From positions 108,119 to 172,118 of the forward strand of contig NZ_JACOGF010000014.1 of the NCBI RefSeq assembly GCF_014284335.1: a stretch of 64,000 nucleotides of DNA, read 5' to 3'. Of the stretch, positions 56,489 through 64,000 are shown one piece after another; position 1 is the stretch's first letter; every line of letters starts with the position of its first letter. The notes under the pieces were generated by a model that searched no databases, was not told where the DNA came from, and worked only from the letters and a program-made list of their open reading frames with translations. The DNA is from Undibacterium hunanense. Lineage in GTDB: Bacteria > Pseudomonadota > Gammaproteobacteria > Burkholderiales > Burkholderiaceae_D. Position numbers and translations under genes: made by a program.

Positions 56489-57298
56489 TCAAAGACCGGC
56501 ACCCAGGGCCAGTTTCTGTAGTTCATCCGGCTTGCGGATGATGAGGCGGTGCAGGTCTTTTTCGACAATGCCTTGCTGGGCCAGATGCAACAACGCCCGG
56601 GTCACGGTTTCGCGGCTGGTATTGATCATCATCGCAATGTCCTGGTGGGTTGGCAGGTTTTCGATGACTTCAAGATTGCCGGGCATGATCTTCTTGAACA
56701 GGGCGATAAAGGCATAAATCCGCCGTGAAGTATTGCTGATACTCAGCAGTGCCCGGAATTCTGAATCACGCTGGATTTTTTCTGCCAGATGTCGCAGCAT
56801 CATGTTGGCCATGGCCGGCGAATGGGAGAACAGATGCAGCGCCGTAACGCTGGGCAAAAAACCTACCAGTACATTACTTAAGGCGACGACGGAGGCCGAT
56901 CTCGGGGTGCCGTTGATGATGGCAATTTCGCCGAAAAAATCGCCTTCCTTGAGCATGCGTAGCCCTATGGCGCGGCCATCTTCCGTGACATCGACGACTT
57001 GTAACTGTCCAGACAGCAAAAACAGCAGGCTGTCACCGATCCCTCCTTTTTGCAATACCACGTCCCGTTTGTTGAAGTGGCGGACACGCATATCGACTTT
57101 GACCTTGTTCATGTCTTCATCGTTCAGGCCCATCAGCAGCGGAATATTCCGCAGGTTGACGGTGATTTGATTGACTTTGACCTGAACCTTGGTCTGTATG
57201 GGGATCTTGATCTGCAACTGCCCGGGCAACGCACTAGCCTGCTCCGTAGCCGGGGCCTTGCTATTGATTACAGCGACTTCATTATTTGATACTGTCAT
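56489..57298 (-). CDS. CRP-like cyclic-nucleotide-dependent transcription regulator
   Basis: Regulator of 269 residues. An N-terminal extension of about 45 residues precedes the effector barrel. The nucleotide pocket shows GDFFGEIAIINGTPRSASVV with E124, R133 and S134 in the cAMP-contact positions of CRP. The recognition helix reads NTSRETVTRALL, with R229, E230 and R234 identical to CRP residues R180, E181 and R185 that read TGTGA. A c-di-GMP-binding Clp-like role cannot be excluded. It is the first gene of a likely operon with the second MBOAT/SGNH pair. Confidence 0.9.
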   Translation of the reverse strand: MTVSNNEVAVINSKAPATEQASALPGQLQIKIPIQTKVQVKVNQITVNLRNIPLLMGLNDEDMNKVKVDMRVRHFNKRDVVLQKGGIGDSLLFLLSGQLQVVDVTEDGRAIGLRMLKEGDFFGEIAIINGTPRSASVVALSNVLVGFLPSVTALHLFSHSPAMANMMLRHLAEKIQRDSEFRALLSISNTSRRIYAFIALFKKIMPGNLEVIENLPTHQDIAMMINTSRETVTRALLHLAQQGIVEKDLHRLIIRKPDELQKLALGAGL

Positions 57299-57688
57299 TG
57301 CTTAATCCGATTACAGCGGCAACTATTCAGTGTCAACTACGGCATTGATTACAGCACCGATTGCTGTACCTGCACGCAGTCTGACTTGACGATGGATTTG
57401 TCATTCGCTTCATGCAACTGTTGACTGTTTTGCATCCATGCATCGCATGATGATCTTCGTAGTACATGGTGACGACTGCGTACAATATCAAATCAAGTCT
57501 GCAAAGTCTGCCTGGGCACCATCATTTTCTGCCATGAATGATTGCATTTCAAAGCAATCGCTCTTTATTTTGCTTATTTTCGCCGATTCTTTGTGATTTT
57601 GGCTGAAGTCCGTATGTGTACAGTCTTTATTCACGGTTTCGGCGATGTTTATACCCTTCAATATGCCTGTTCTACAGGTATTTTCTGT
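57299..57688. other. 390-bp spacer upstream of the CRP-like gene
   Basis: Holds the upstream region of the CRP-like gene and the 3' end of the VanZ gene. AAGTCTGC occurs twice near 57495-57510. No CRP-type box, clear promoter hexamers or credible ORF; the +strand reading frame at 57542-57739 runs through the VanZ gene end and lacks a ribosome-binding site. Confidence 0.45.
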
Positions 57689-58048
57689 TTAATTGGCTAC
57701 CAGAGCATATTCCAGCAGCAGGCAAAACAGCATCCCTGAAGTGATGCCGGCGGCATTGGCAAGCAGGTCTTTCCAGCAAAAATTACGACCTGGTACAAAA
57801 CCTTGCAATAATTCTATGCAAAATCCGGCGATCAGCAAACCGACGGACCAGACCGCTAACTCATGCAGAGTTTCCACGAGTACGCGCGCAATCAGGACCA
57901 TGCCGCCAAATGCGACAAAATGTGCAAATTTGTCGTGCTTGATCGGCGGCATCCATTTGGCCGGCAATAAACTGCCTACACACACCAGCATTGCCGACAG
58001 GGCAAAAAGCCAAAGCACTGCCTCGCTGGTAAAAACTGATAACTCCAT
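57689..58048 (-). CDS. VanZ-like small membrane protein
   Basis: Membrane protein of 119 residues with three to four hydrophobic helices. KHDKFAHFVAFGGM, GFCIELLQGFVPGR and WKDLLANAAGI fit VanZ-like proteins, whose role is mostly unknown (VanZ itself gives low-level teicoplanin resistance). It is the last gene of the CHASE2 cyclase/TPR-barrel operon, 16 bp downstream of the barrel gene. Confidence 0.83.
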   Translation of the reverse strand: MELSVFTSEAVLWLFALSAMLVCVGSLLPAKWMPPIKHDKFAHFVAFGGMVLIARVLVETLHELAVWSVGLLIAGFCIELLQGFVPGRNFCWKDLLANAAGITSGMLFCLLLEYALVAN

Positions 58049-58064
58049 CTATACCGCATCCTTG

Positions 58065-59303
58065 CTAAAAATTCTGCCACTGCCAGTTCAATTGCAGAGT
58101 TTTGCCATTGTATTGAAGGATGGATATATTTTCCTTGTTATTTGTGGCCCTGAATTCCAGTTGCAGTGTCTGCCGGTCTGCCATTACCCAGCTCAGTGCC
58201 GCTTTCAGTGTTTGCGTGTCCTGGCTTCGTGCAACCTCTATCAGATTCGGAGAGTAAATGGACTGGCTTTGCCATAATTGCCGGTTCCAGCCCAGCTCAA
58301 GCTCGTAGCGCTGTGATAACTGCCTTCTGAGGTTCAGGAAACTGTAATAACCCTGACGGTGCCCACCCTGGCGATCAGCATGGGCGCGATCAGCCAGGTA
58401 GGCCAGCCCGCCTTGCAACAGGAATTTTTCAGTCTCATAAGAGAGCAGACCACGTAGCTCCCAGGTATGCGCGTCAAAATTGGACAAGGTCGGGTACTTG
58501 ACATTACTGTAGCTGACAATCGTGCCGAAACGCCATGGACTGGATTGGCGTGCCGGTGGTGTCAGGCGCAGCTGCACAATTTCCTGCTTTTGATACAGCT
58601 GACCACCCAGGGTCAGCAGGCTGAACAGACCGGTGGCCCGGAAATTATAATCCTGCCAATTCCAGGGTTGTTCCAGTCCAACCGCAAGGGCTGCAGTATT
58701 GAATGCCGACAGTGATTCGTAGTTGCGTAAGCGCAACTGCGTATAACCCAGCGTACTGGCCTGACCGAATTCTTGCGAAGCATTGGCTGATACTGTCGCA
58801 AAACGGTCTGCTTTGGGCTGGTATTCGGGCAAGAGTTGCAATTCAATTTGCTGCGCGCCGCTGCCCAGAATGAAGTTAGGATTGCTGGCGCCCTGGTTGA
58901 CGTTGCTGTCATAGCCAGCTTCCAGTGTTACCGCGAATTTTCTGTCCGGATTGCGTGGAATACAATTTTTCGGCTGTAATAATTCCAGTTTGTGCAATTG
59001 CTCACCAGACAGTGGCAGGCTTGCCTTCATGGTTTGGAACAAACGATCTGCTTCTTCCTTGTTGCCAAGTTCGCATTGCAGCATTGCCAGATCCAGCAGT
59101 GCACCGCCATGCTGTGGCATTTTTTCTATGAGCTTGCCGAGCATGATTTTGGCGTCATCATGCCGTTTTTCACTGATGGCTTTCAGTGCATCAATGTAGA
59201 GGGCGTCATTTTCTGTGCCATCGTCGGCATGTGCTACTTGCAGTGTCAGCAGGGCGATCAATATGCATAATGGTAGTTGGTACAACAGTTTGAAACCCCT
59301 CAT
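58065..59303 (-). CDS. Exported TPR protein with C-terminal outer-membrane beta-barrel
   Basis: 412 residues: signal peptide (1-26, AHA), tetratricopeptide-like helices (about 30-115, with GALLDLAMLQCELGNKEEAD), and a long region of alternating amphipathic strands (about 125-412) ending in the phenylalanine WQWQNF, as in outer-membrane barrels. The two-part layout resembles surface-lipoprotein-assembly-modifier or DUF560-type proteins. The start overlaps the cyclase stop by 4 bp (59300-59303), tying it to that gene. A role in surface display or secretion is an inference. Confidence 0.78.
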   Translation of the reverse strand: MRGFKLLYQLPLCILIALLTLQVAHADDGTENDALYIDALKAISEKRHDDAKIMLGKLIEKMPQHGGALLDLAMLQCELGNKEEADRLFQTMKASLPLSGEQLHKLELLQPKNCIPRNPDRKFAVTLEAGYDSNVNQGASNPNFILGSGAQQIELQLLPEYQPKADRFATVSANASQEFGQASTLGYTQLRLRNYESLSAFNTAALAVGLEQPWNWQDYNFRATGLFSLLTLGGQLYQKQEIVQLRLTPPARQSSPWRFGTIVSYSNVKYPTLSNFDAHTWELRGLLSYETEKFLLQGGLAYLADRAHADRQGGHRQGYYSFLNLRRQLSQRYELELGWNRQLWQSQSIYSPNLIEVARSQDTQTLKAALSWVMADRQTLQLEFRATNNKENISILQYNGKTLQLNWQWQNF

Positions 59304-61189
59304 GCAGAAACCTCTACCGTATAGATAGCAGTGGGTTTTTCCTTACCTTTTAGCAAGCGCTCTCCCAAAGACTGGAAATGGTGTCTGGTTGAACCATCGA
59401 CCGTGCCTTTGCCGATGATGATGTCATAAGGGTAATGGCGTGCAGCATCCTCCAGCCGGGACGCGGTATTCACGCTGTCTCCGACTGCCGTGTAGATGCT
59501 GCGGAACGAACTTCCAAAATCTCCTGCGATGGCGATGCCGCTTTCTATGCCAATTCGGACTCTAATCTTTTTTCTCCCTTGTTGCTCATATTGGGCACTT
59601 AATTTCCTGACATTTCTGACGATCTCTATTGCCGCATCGACTGCCAGGTCGGCGTGGTTTTCAACCGGCAGAGGGGCTCCCCAAAAGGCGACCAGGCCAT
59701 CGCCGGTGTACTTGTCCAGGGTGCCACCCTTGGCCAGTACCGGTGCTGTCAGGCACTCCAGAAATTCACGGGTCAGACTGGCCGCCTGTTCCATCGGCAA
59801 ATTTTCTACCTGGCTGGTATAGCCTTCCATATCAGCAATAAGTGTCGTGACATGAAGCTGGCGCGGTGCCAGAGGATCTTTCAAGTCACTGCGCAATAAT
59901 TCCTGTACCACCGCCTTGGCCACATATTGCTGCAATGTTCCCAGCAGCCGGCGCGATTTGCGTTGCGCTGCCTGCCAGCCAAAAGGAACCGCTACCGCCA
60001 GTAAAAAAAAGTTTGCCATCAGTGGGCCGACAGGTGAAAACCACATGTCATGTTGAACGACCTTGTATGCCAGCACTATCCAGAGCCCTGATGCTATCGC
60101 CAGCATCAGGGTATTCGACAATGCCGAAAAGCGGGGAAACATGAACACCGCAATTCCCGCAGTCAGCATGCTGAACAGCAGGGCAATCAGGCCACCTGGC
60201 CATTTTACATACTCGCGCCCTTCTTGTTCGTCCAGCAGGGTGGTTAACGCTTGTGCATGCACCAAAAAGCCGCTGGTCAAATGATACAGCGGCGTTGGTA
60301 CACGATCTGCCAGACTCAGTGATGATGAGCCAATAATAATGTATTTGCCACGTAAAGTTTCGAGCGGCACGGTATCCTGCAAAACGCTTAAAGCAGGCAC
60401 CACGGCATATGACGACAAAGTGCGGCTGTACTCTACCCGTGAAAAACCATTTTCATCGACATCCGAAAAGCGACTTTTCGTCTTGAATAACTGATCAGAT
60501 CGTATTTTCGAACAACATTCAAGCAAGACCCGCGACAGGCCGTCATACACTTTGTCGCCAAAGCGGGTCTGAACCGGAATTCGTCGTAAAGTTCCATCCT
60601 TGTCCGGGACAAAGCCGATATTGCCGATGAATCGCGCCTTGTTCAGCCCTTCATGATTGGCAATATAACCTGTTGCATGCGCCATTCTGGGCGGGGCGCC
60701 GGGTTTGGCCGTAGCCAGCGATTTTCCACCTATTAACTGACCGTTGCGTGCAGGTGTGAATTTATCTTTGCTGAAATCAAAGGCCTGTGCCAGCACTACT
60801 GGTCCGTGGGTTGCCAGCATAGCGAGCCTCTGGTCGCCGACGGTATCCTTCTGTTCTTCAAAATAGATATCCAGCGCAACGCCACGCACGTCAAATTCAA
60901 CAATCAGTTTTTCTATCAGGTCCGCAATACGGGTACGCGGCCACGGCGCAGCGCCCAGAACATCAATACTGTGGTCATCAATGTCGATCAGGGCCAGTCG
61001 TTGTTCGGGCAATTCTTTTGCGCTGAAGCGGACATAGTGATCCCGCAGCCATTCATCACCAGAGAACAGGCGATGACTTTCCGGCAACCATTGATTGACA
61101 GCGCATAAGCCAACCGCCATTGCCGCGATGATCAGCCATAAATAAGCTTTTGCCGGGATGCGCAAAAAAGAATCAAGCGCATGCCTCAT
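59300..61189 (-). CDS. CHASE2-domain class III adenylate cyclase
   Basis: Membrane signalling enzyme (629 residues) predicted to make cAMP. Helix 1 (about 14-34) is followed by a periplasmic CHASE2 sensor (about 40-325), three further helices (331-402) and a cytoplasmic cyclase domain (443-625). All key residues are present: metal aspartates D453 and D497, transition-state N574 and R578, and K493. The substrate-specificity partner position is T567, the Lys-Thr pair known from bacterial adenylate cyclases such as CyaB1, and not the Glu/Cys pair of guanylate cyclases. First gene of a three-gene operon. Confidence 0.92.
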   Translation of the reverse strand: MRHALDSFLRIPAKAYLWLIIAAMAVGLCAVNQWLPESHRLFSGDEWLRDHYVRFSAKELPEQRLALIDIDDHSIDVLGAAPWPRTRIADLIEKLIVEFDVRGVALDIYFEEQKDTVGDQRLAMLATHGPVVLAQAFDFSKDKFTPARNGQLIGGKSLATAKPGAPPRMAHATGYIANHEGLNKARFIGNIGFVPDKDGTLRRIPVQTRFGDKVYDGLSRVLLECCSKIRSDQLFKTKSRFSDVDENGFSRVEYSRTLSSYAVVPALSVLQDTVPLETLRGKYIIIGSSSLSLADRVPTPLYHLTSGFLVHAQALTTLLDEQEGREYVKWPGGLIALLFSMLTAGIAVFMFPRFSALSNTLMLAIASGLWIVLAYKVVQHDMWFSPVGPLMANFFLLAVAVPFGWQAAQRKSRRLLGTLQQYVAKAVVQELLRSDLKDPLAPRQLHVTTLIADMEGYTSQVENLPMEQAASLTREFLECLTAPVLAKGGTLDKYTGDGLVAFWGAPLPVENHADLAVDAAIEIVRNVRKLSAQYEQQGRKKIRVRIGIESGIAIAGDFGSSFRSIYTAVGDSVNTASRLEDAARHYPYDIIIGKGTVDGSTRHHFQSLGERLLKGKEKPTAIYTVEVSA

Positions 61190-61499
61190 GATAGTGTAAG
61201 AATGGCCGTTGAATTATTCACTGTGCAAGAGGCGTTTGATTGTTGGGCCGATCAAAATTAATTCGGCTGCATGATAATCTGAAATGTTTAAATTGTGTCA
61301 ATTTTTCGCATCATTTTTGTGCAAGACAATAAATTCTGTGTGAAAGCAGGTATTCGAAAAATCCATCATAAATCGGCTTTGCCTCATTTTCACCTGCAAT
61401 CCTGGCTTTTCGAGACTGTCATGATGTTGATTTTTACTATAATCCTTCTATTTTCAATGGCTTAGCTAAAAAATGATATAGTAGCTGGAAATCGTAAAT

Positions 61500-61515
61500 T
61501 GTGACCGTCGTCACA
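61500..61515 (+). promoter_or_regulatory. CRP-type box upstream of the FecR gene
   Basis: TGTGA-ccgtcg-TCACA, exact consensus match with extra symmetric T and A outside (TTGTGAC/GTCACAA). The centre is 61507.5, and a good -10-like GATAAT lies at 61536-61541, close to the class II position. It is in the 438-bp divergent spacer between the cyclase operon and the FecR gene, 112 bp upstream of the latter. The rest of that spacer is AT-rich without other clear signals. Confidence 0.7.
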
Positions 61516-61627
61516 ATAATATTTGAATATCAGAGGATAATAACAAAATAAGTGCTGATATTGACTGGAACAATGGGTGTCCGGTGAGAAAGAACTTTGC
61601 CAGAACATGGGCAAGTAAGGATGAAAT

Positions 61628-63028
61628 ATGAAAAGCGACACGGTAAATGTGATGCGCCTGTTGGCAAAATGGAGCTTGGTACTACTGCTGGCGATTCCTG
61701 CAATGGCGTTCGCCGGCGAAGCCGCGAAGGTGACTGCCATATGGGGTAAGGTTGAAATTAACGGCAAACCTGCGGCAATGGATAGTGCTGTACAAGAAGG
61801 TTCCAGCATCAAGACAGGAGCTGACAGTTACATCTATATGAAAACCATTGATGATGGCCTGTTGATCGTGCGCCCGAACAGTGAAGCACGCATAGTGACT
61901 TATCACGTGGATAAAAAAGATCCGGCAAATACCAGTATCAAACTGGAATTGCTGAATGGCGTAGCGCGCAGTGTTTCTGGCAGCGCAGTTAAATTGGCAA
62001 GACAGAATTTCCGGTTTAACACGCCTGTAGCTGCAATCGGTGTGCGTGGTACCGACTTTACTGTATTTACTACGGCTGATACAACTCGTATTGCCGTGGT
62101 TGAGGGCGGTGTTGTGGTCAGTGGCTTTGATGGAGCCTGTTCTCCACAGGGACGTGGTCCTTGTGAGGGCGGTGCTGCAACTGAGTTATTTGCCCGTCAG
62201 CAGGGCTTGCTGCTTCAAATTAACAAAGGCCAGAATAAGCCACAACTGCTGCAGGCAGCAGCTGGCCTTGCGCCTGACGCTGTAGCGCCACCACGTCCAG
62301 ATGAACCTGGAGTCAAGGCAGTTGTTAGTGGTACTTCGTCATCGGTTGCTCCTGCTGTTGTTGATCCCAACCTCGATCCGGCCAAAGTTGGTGGAGTCAA
62401 GCAGACTGTTGCTGTCGGCAACACAGCTACGAATAACGGAACTGGCAACGGTAGTGGTACGGGTACCGGCAATGGCACGACGGGTAGTGGTAATGGTGCG
62501 GGGGCTGTACTTACTAATACTATAGTATGGGGACGCTGGATTGATGTGCTGGGCCAAAGTGCACAGTTTGATGTGATCAAACTTGAAAAAAGCGGTGCTA
62601 CCACGGTGGGGCTGAATAACAGGTATCAGGTATCTGTTAGCAAAGGGGCTGAATGGCAGGTTCCCAATACGGGAACTATGGGATTTTCCCTGATGGATAG
62701 TCAGGCAGTTGTCGTGGATCAAAAAGGATTGGAAGCTGCCGCCAAGCTTGAGAATGGGAAATTACAACTGGATTTTGCAAAATCCAGTTTTGCCACCAGC
62801 TTTGATTTGTTAAGTGGTAGTGAGCGTTTCGCATTGCAGGCGCAAGGAGTCGTTGGTGCTAACGGGACTCTGGCTGGGGGAGATCAAAATACTTACCCTA
62901 ATAATATGCAGGTGAATGGTGCGGTCACCGCAGAAAAAGGTGGTACTGCTGCCTATGTATTCTCTTCCAGACTAGACAATGCAGGTAATCGTTACGCTTA
63001 TGGCGTGACTTACTGGAATAAAAAGTAA
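61628..63028 (+). CDS. FecR-domain exported protein
   Basis: Periplasmic or surface protein of 466 residues with a signal peptide (1-29, ending AFAG). A FecR-like domain spans about 45-180 (SSIKTGADSYIYMKT, PNSEARI, NTPVAAIGVRGTDFTVF). A Gly/Asn/Thr-rich low-complexity linker covers about 263-300 and a beta-rich C-terminal domain follows. AAGGA lies 6-7 bases before the ATG. It is not associated with a sigma factor or siderophore receptor, so it is not the iron-signalling FecR; in the CHASE2/TPR-barrel neighbourhood such proteins are common. Function unknown. Confidence 0.82.
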   Translation: MKSDTVNVMRLLAKWSLVLLLAIPAMAFAGEAAKVTAIWGKVEINGKPAAMDSAVQEGSSIKTGADSYIYMKTIDDGLLIVRPNSEARIVTYHVDKKDPANTSIKLELLNGVARSVSGSAVKLARQNFRFNTPVAAIGVRGTDFTVFTTADTTRIAVVEGGVVVSGFDGACSPQGRGPCEGGAATELFARQQGLLLQINKGQNKPQLLQAAAGLAPDAVAPPRPDEPGVKAVVSGTSSSVAPAVVDPNLDPAKVGGVKQTVAVGNTATNNGTGNGSGTGTGNGTTGSGNGAGAVLTNTIVWGRWIDVLGQSAQFDVIKLEKSGATTVGLNNRYQVSVSKGAEWQVPNTGTMGFSLMDSQAVVVDQKGLEAAAKLENGKLQLDFAKSSFATSFDLLSGSERFALQAQGVVGANGTLAGGDQNTYPNNMQVNGAVTAEKGGTAAYVFSSRLDNAGNRYAYGVTYWNKK

Positions 63029-63064
63029 GCCCTAAAAGTAAGTCCTTTTAGTAGCAATCTGCGA

Positions 63065-63092
63065 AAAAGCTCCGATAAAACGGAGCTTTTTT
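63065..63092 (+). terminator. Rho-independent terminator of the FecR gene
   Basis: AAAAGCTCCG pairs with CGGAGCTTTT around ATAAAA, followed by TT and then G. It lies 36 bp past the FecR stop codon. Confidence 0.88.
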
Positions 63093-63741
63093 GTTTGCGT
63101 CAACAATTTTCTTTGGTATTGTTGGTATTTTTTGTTGTTTTTTCGCATCGTTACATCATGCCTCTTGTAAATAGTCAATTTTCGAGATTGTAAGCATGAT
63201 TTTTTTACGGCGAATGTCAGAAGCTTAAATGAATGAATGGTCGTCAAATAATTTTGTGAGCAAACGTAACTTCATATGTGATGAAGTATCACTCCAGGGA
63301 CATTCAATAGCAGGTTGATGCTGGCCTTGTACCGTCTATATAGATGTGAGTATTACCATTTTCCCTCTATATAAGCGTCCCCAATTGTTAAAAATACAGA
63401 ATCATCCCGATTTGCTCATTGCTACTGCATGGCAAAGGGGTAAATGATTTCTGCATTTCCTGTAACGTAATATTCATTTGGGTTTACCAAGAAGCTCCCC
63501 TTATAATAATAGGTTGGCAAAGTCACATCCGGATTTTCCATTTGAAAGCTGTTTCTGCAGAACAAATCGAAAACCCGGGAAAGATGAGCGCCAAATGTTG
63601 TGTTGCTTTGCTTTTTTTTGAGAATGTGATTTGCGTCACATCCTTGACAAGGTGCATCTGCGACTATCTGCTTGCCGTAACGCGAGTAGGTGCCTAAAAA
63701 GCAAGCTTCGCACTTTTTAAATCATAAATTAGGAGTTCTAA
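63093..63741 (+). other. ~650-bp regulatory spacer before the DUF4214 gene
   Basis: AT-rich, no credible ORF. Notable parts are an inverted CTATATAG-like element near 63337, a CTATATAA near 63367, the CRP-type box at 63625-63640, and TTGACA at 63644-63649. The Shine-Dalgarno AGGAG is at 63731-63735. Confidence 0.5.
63625..63640 (+). promoter_or_regulatory. CRP-type box upstream of the DUF4214 gene
   Basis: TGTGA-tttgcg-TCACA, exact consensus match centred at 63632.5. GACTAT at 63662-63667 would be the -10 for a class II arrangement, though it is a weak match. A TTGACA -35-like hexamer directly after the box would instead suit TATCTG at a short spacing. 102 bp upstream of the ATG at 63742. 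Confidence 0.65.
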
Positions 63742-64000
63742 ATGGCTAATGCAGCTAGTGATATCCAAAAGCTTTACATCGCTTATTTCAACCGTCCAGC
63801 GGACCCACTGGGTTTGGCTTATTGGACAGCGTCCAACCTGTCCCTCAAAGACATCGCGCAAAGCTTCTCCGTACAGAAAGAATACGCAGACACGTATGCC
63901 AACCTGACCACAGCGCAAACCGTCAACACCATCTATAAAAACCTGTTCGGCCACGAAGCCGATCCAGCAGGTCTGACCTACTGGGCAGGCCAGATCGTCA
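63742..64000 (+). CDS. DUF4214-domain protein, N-terminal part (cut by window edge)
   Basis: Begins with ATG at 63742 after AGGAG and is still open at the window end (86 residues visible). Two tandem DUF4214-like units are seen: QKLYIAYFNRPADPLGLAYW and TIYKNLFGHEADPAGLTYW. There is no signal peptide, which is usual for type I-secreted or RTX-like surface proteins with this domain. Codons are simple and uniform (AAC, CTG, GCG), suggesting high expression. Its full length, repeats and secretion signal cannot be judged here. Confidence 0.85.
   Translation, partial: MANAASDIQKLYIAYFNRPADPLGLAYWTASNLSLKDIAQSFSVQKEYADTYANLTTAQTVNTIYKNLFGHEADPAGLTYWAGQIV

Noticed and set aside
57542..57739. 65-codon frame between the CRP-like and VanZ genes
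   Set aside because: No ribosome-binding site, overlaps the VanZ gene end, and the composition is not protein-like.
61628..63028. Iron-type FecR signalling system
   Set aside because: No ECF sigma factor or siderophore receptor is adjacent and the protein has an export signal, so only the FecR fold is claimed.
63419..63697. 92-codon frame upstream of the DUF4214 gene
   Set aside because: Runs through the CRP-type box and promoter region; Cys/Ile-rich translation without a domain.

Overview
This window reads as chromosomal DNA of a Gram-negative betaproteobacterium, most likely Burkholderiales and plausibly Oxalobacteraceae (an Undibacterium-like organism). That placement is an inference from family content and gene order: a gshA-gshB-EIIA-HPr-ptsI block, metX-metW, a liv ABC operon flanked by acyl-CoA ligases, and a FecR / CHASE2-cyclase / TPR-barrel module. 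I saw no rRNA, tRNA, CRISPR array, prophage or transposase gene. All genes look intact except the last, which is cut by the window edge.

Layout. 0-7 kb: periplasmic alpha-carbonic anhydrase, a DUF3052 protein, a two-subunit molybdenum hydroxylase of the isoquinoline oxidoreductase type, and a first MBOAT acyltransferase/SGNH-like pair. 7-17 kb: a liv-type ABC uptake operon bracketed by two AMP-forming CoA ligases, with a Crp/Fnr regulator divergent from it. 17-31 kb: housekeeping and accessory genes (DUF2520 protein, dCache-GGDEF diguanylate cyclase, glycine-zipper protein, MAPEG and AI-2E membrane proteins, glutathione synthesis, a PTS phosphorelay without sugar permease, metX-metW, an M48 protease). 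31-36.6 kb: a TonB-dependent receptor behind two LacI-type operators, a lipoprotein 5'-nucleotidase, and exonuclease III. 36.7-56.4 kb: a large surface-polysaccharide region. It holds multidomain GT4 glycosyltransferases, GDP-D-rhamnose synthesis (manC, gmd, rmd), the ABC exporter Wzm/Wzt with a C-terminal carbohydrate-binding domain, a coiled-coil methyltransferase and a second MBOAT/SGNH pair; pyrE sits inside it. 56.5-64 kb: a CRP-like regulator, a CHASE2 adenylate cyclase operon, a FecR protein and the start of a DUF4214 protein.

How the genes may work together. The 41-54 kb genes resemble the Pseudomonas A-band (D-rhamnan) logic: GDP-mannose to GDP-D-rhamnose, GT4 polymerisation in the cytoplasm, then ABC export of a capped chain. 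The most interesting signal is a possible local cAMP circuit. A class III cyclase with all expected catalytic residues (59300-61189) and a CRP homologue with the E. coli-type recognition residues R-E-x-x-x-R (56489-57298) lie close to three exact TGTGA-N6-TCACA sites. These sites precede gmd (40916), fecR (61500) and the DUF4214 gene (63625), each about one class II spacing upstream of a possible -10. A second finding is a dispersed, self-complementary element of about 150 bp, present twice, each copy abutting the stop codon of a minus-strand gene.
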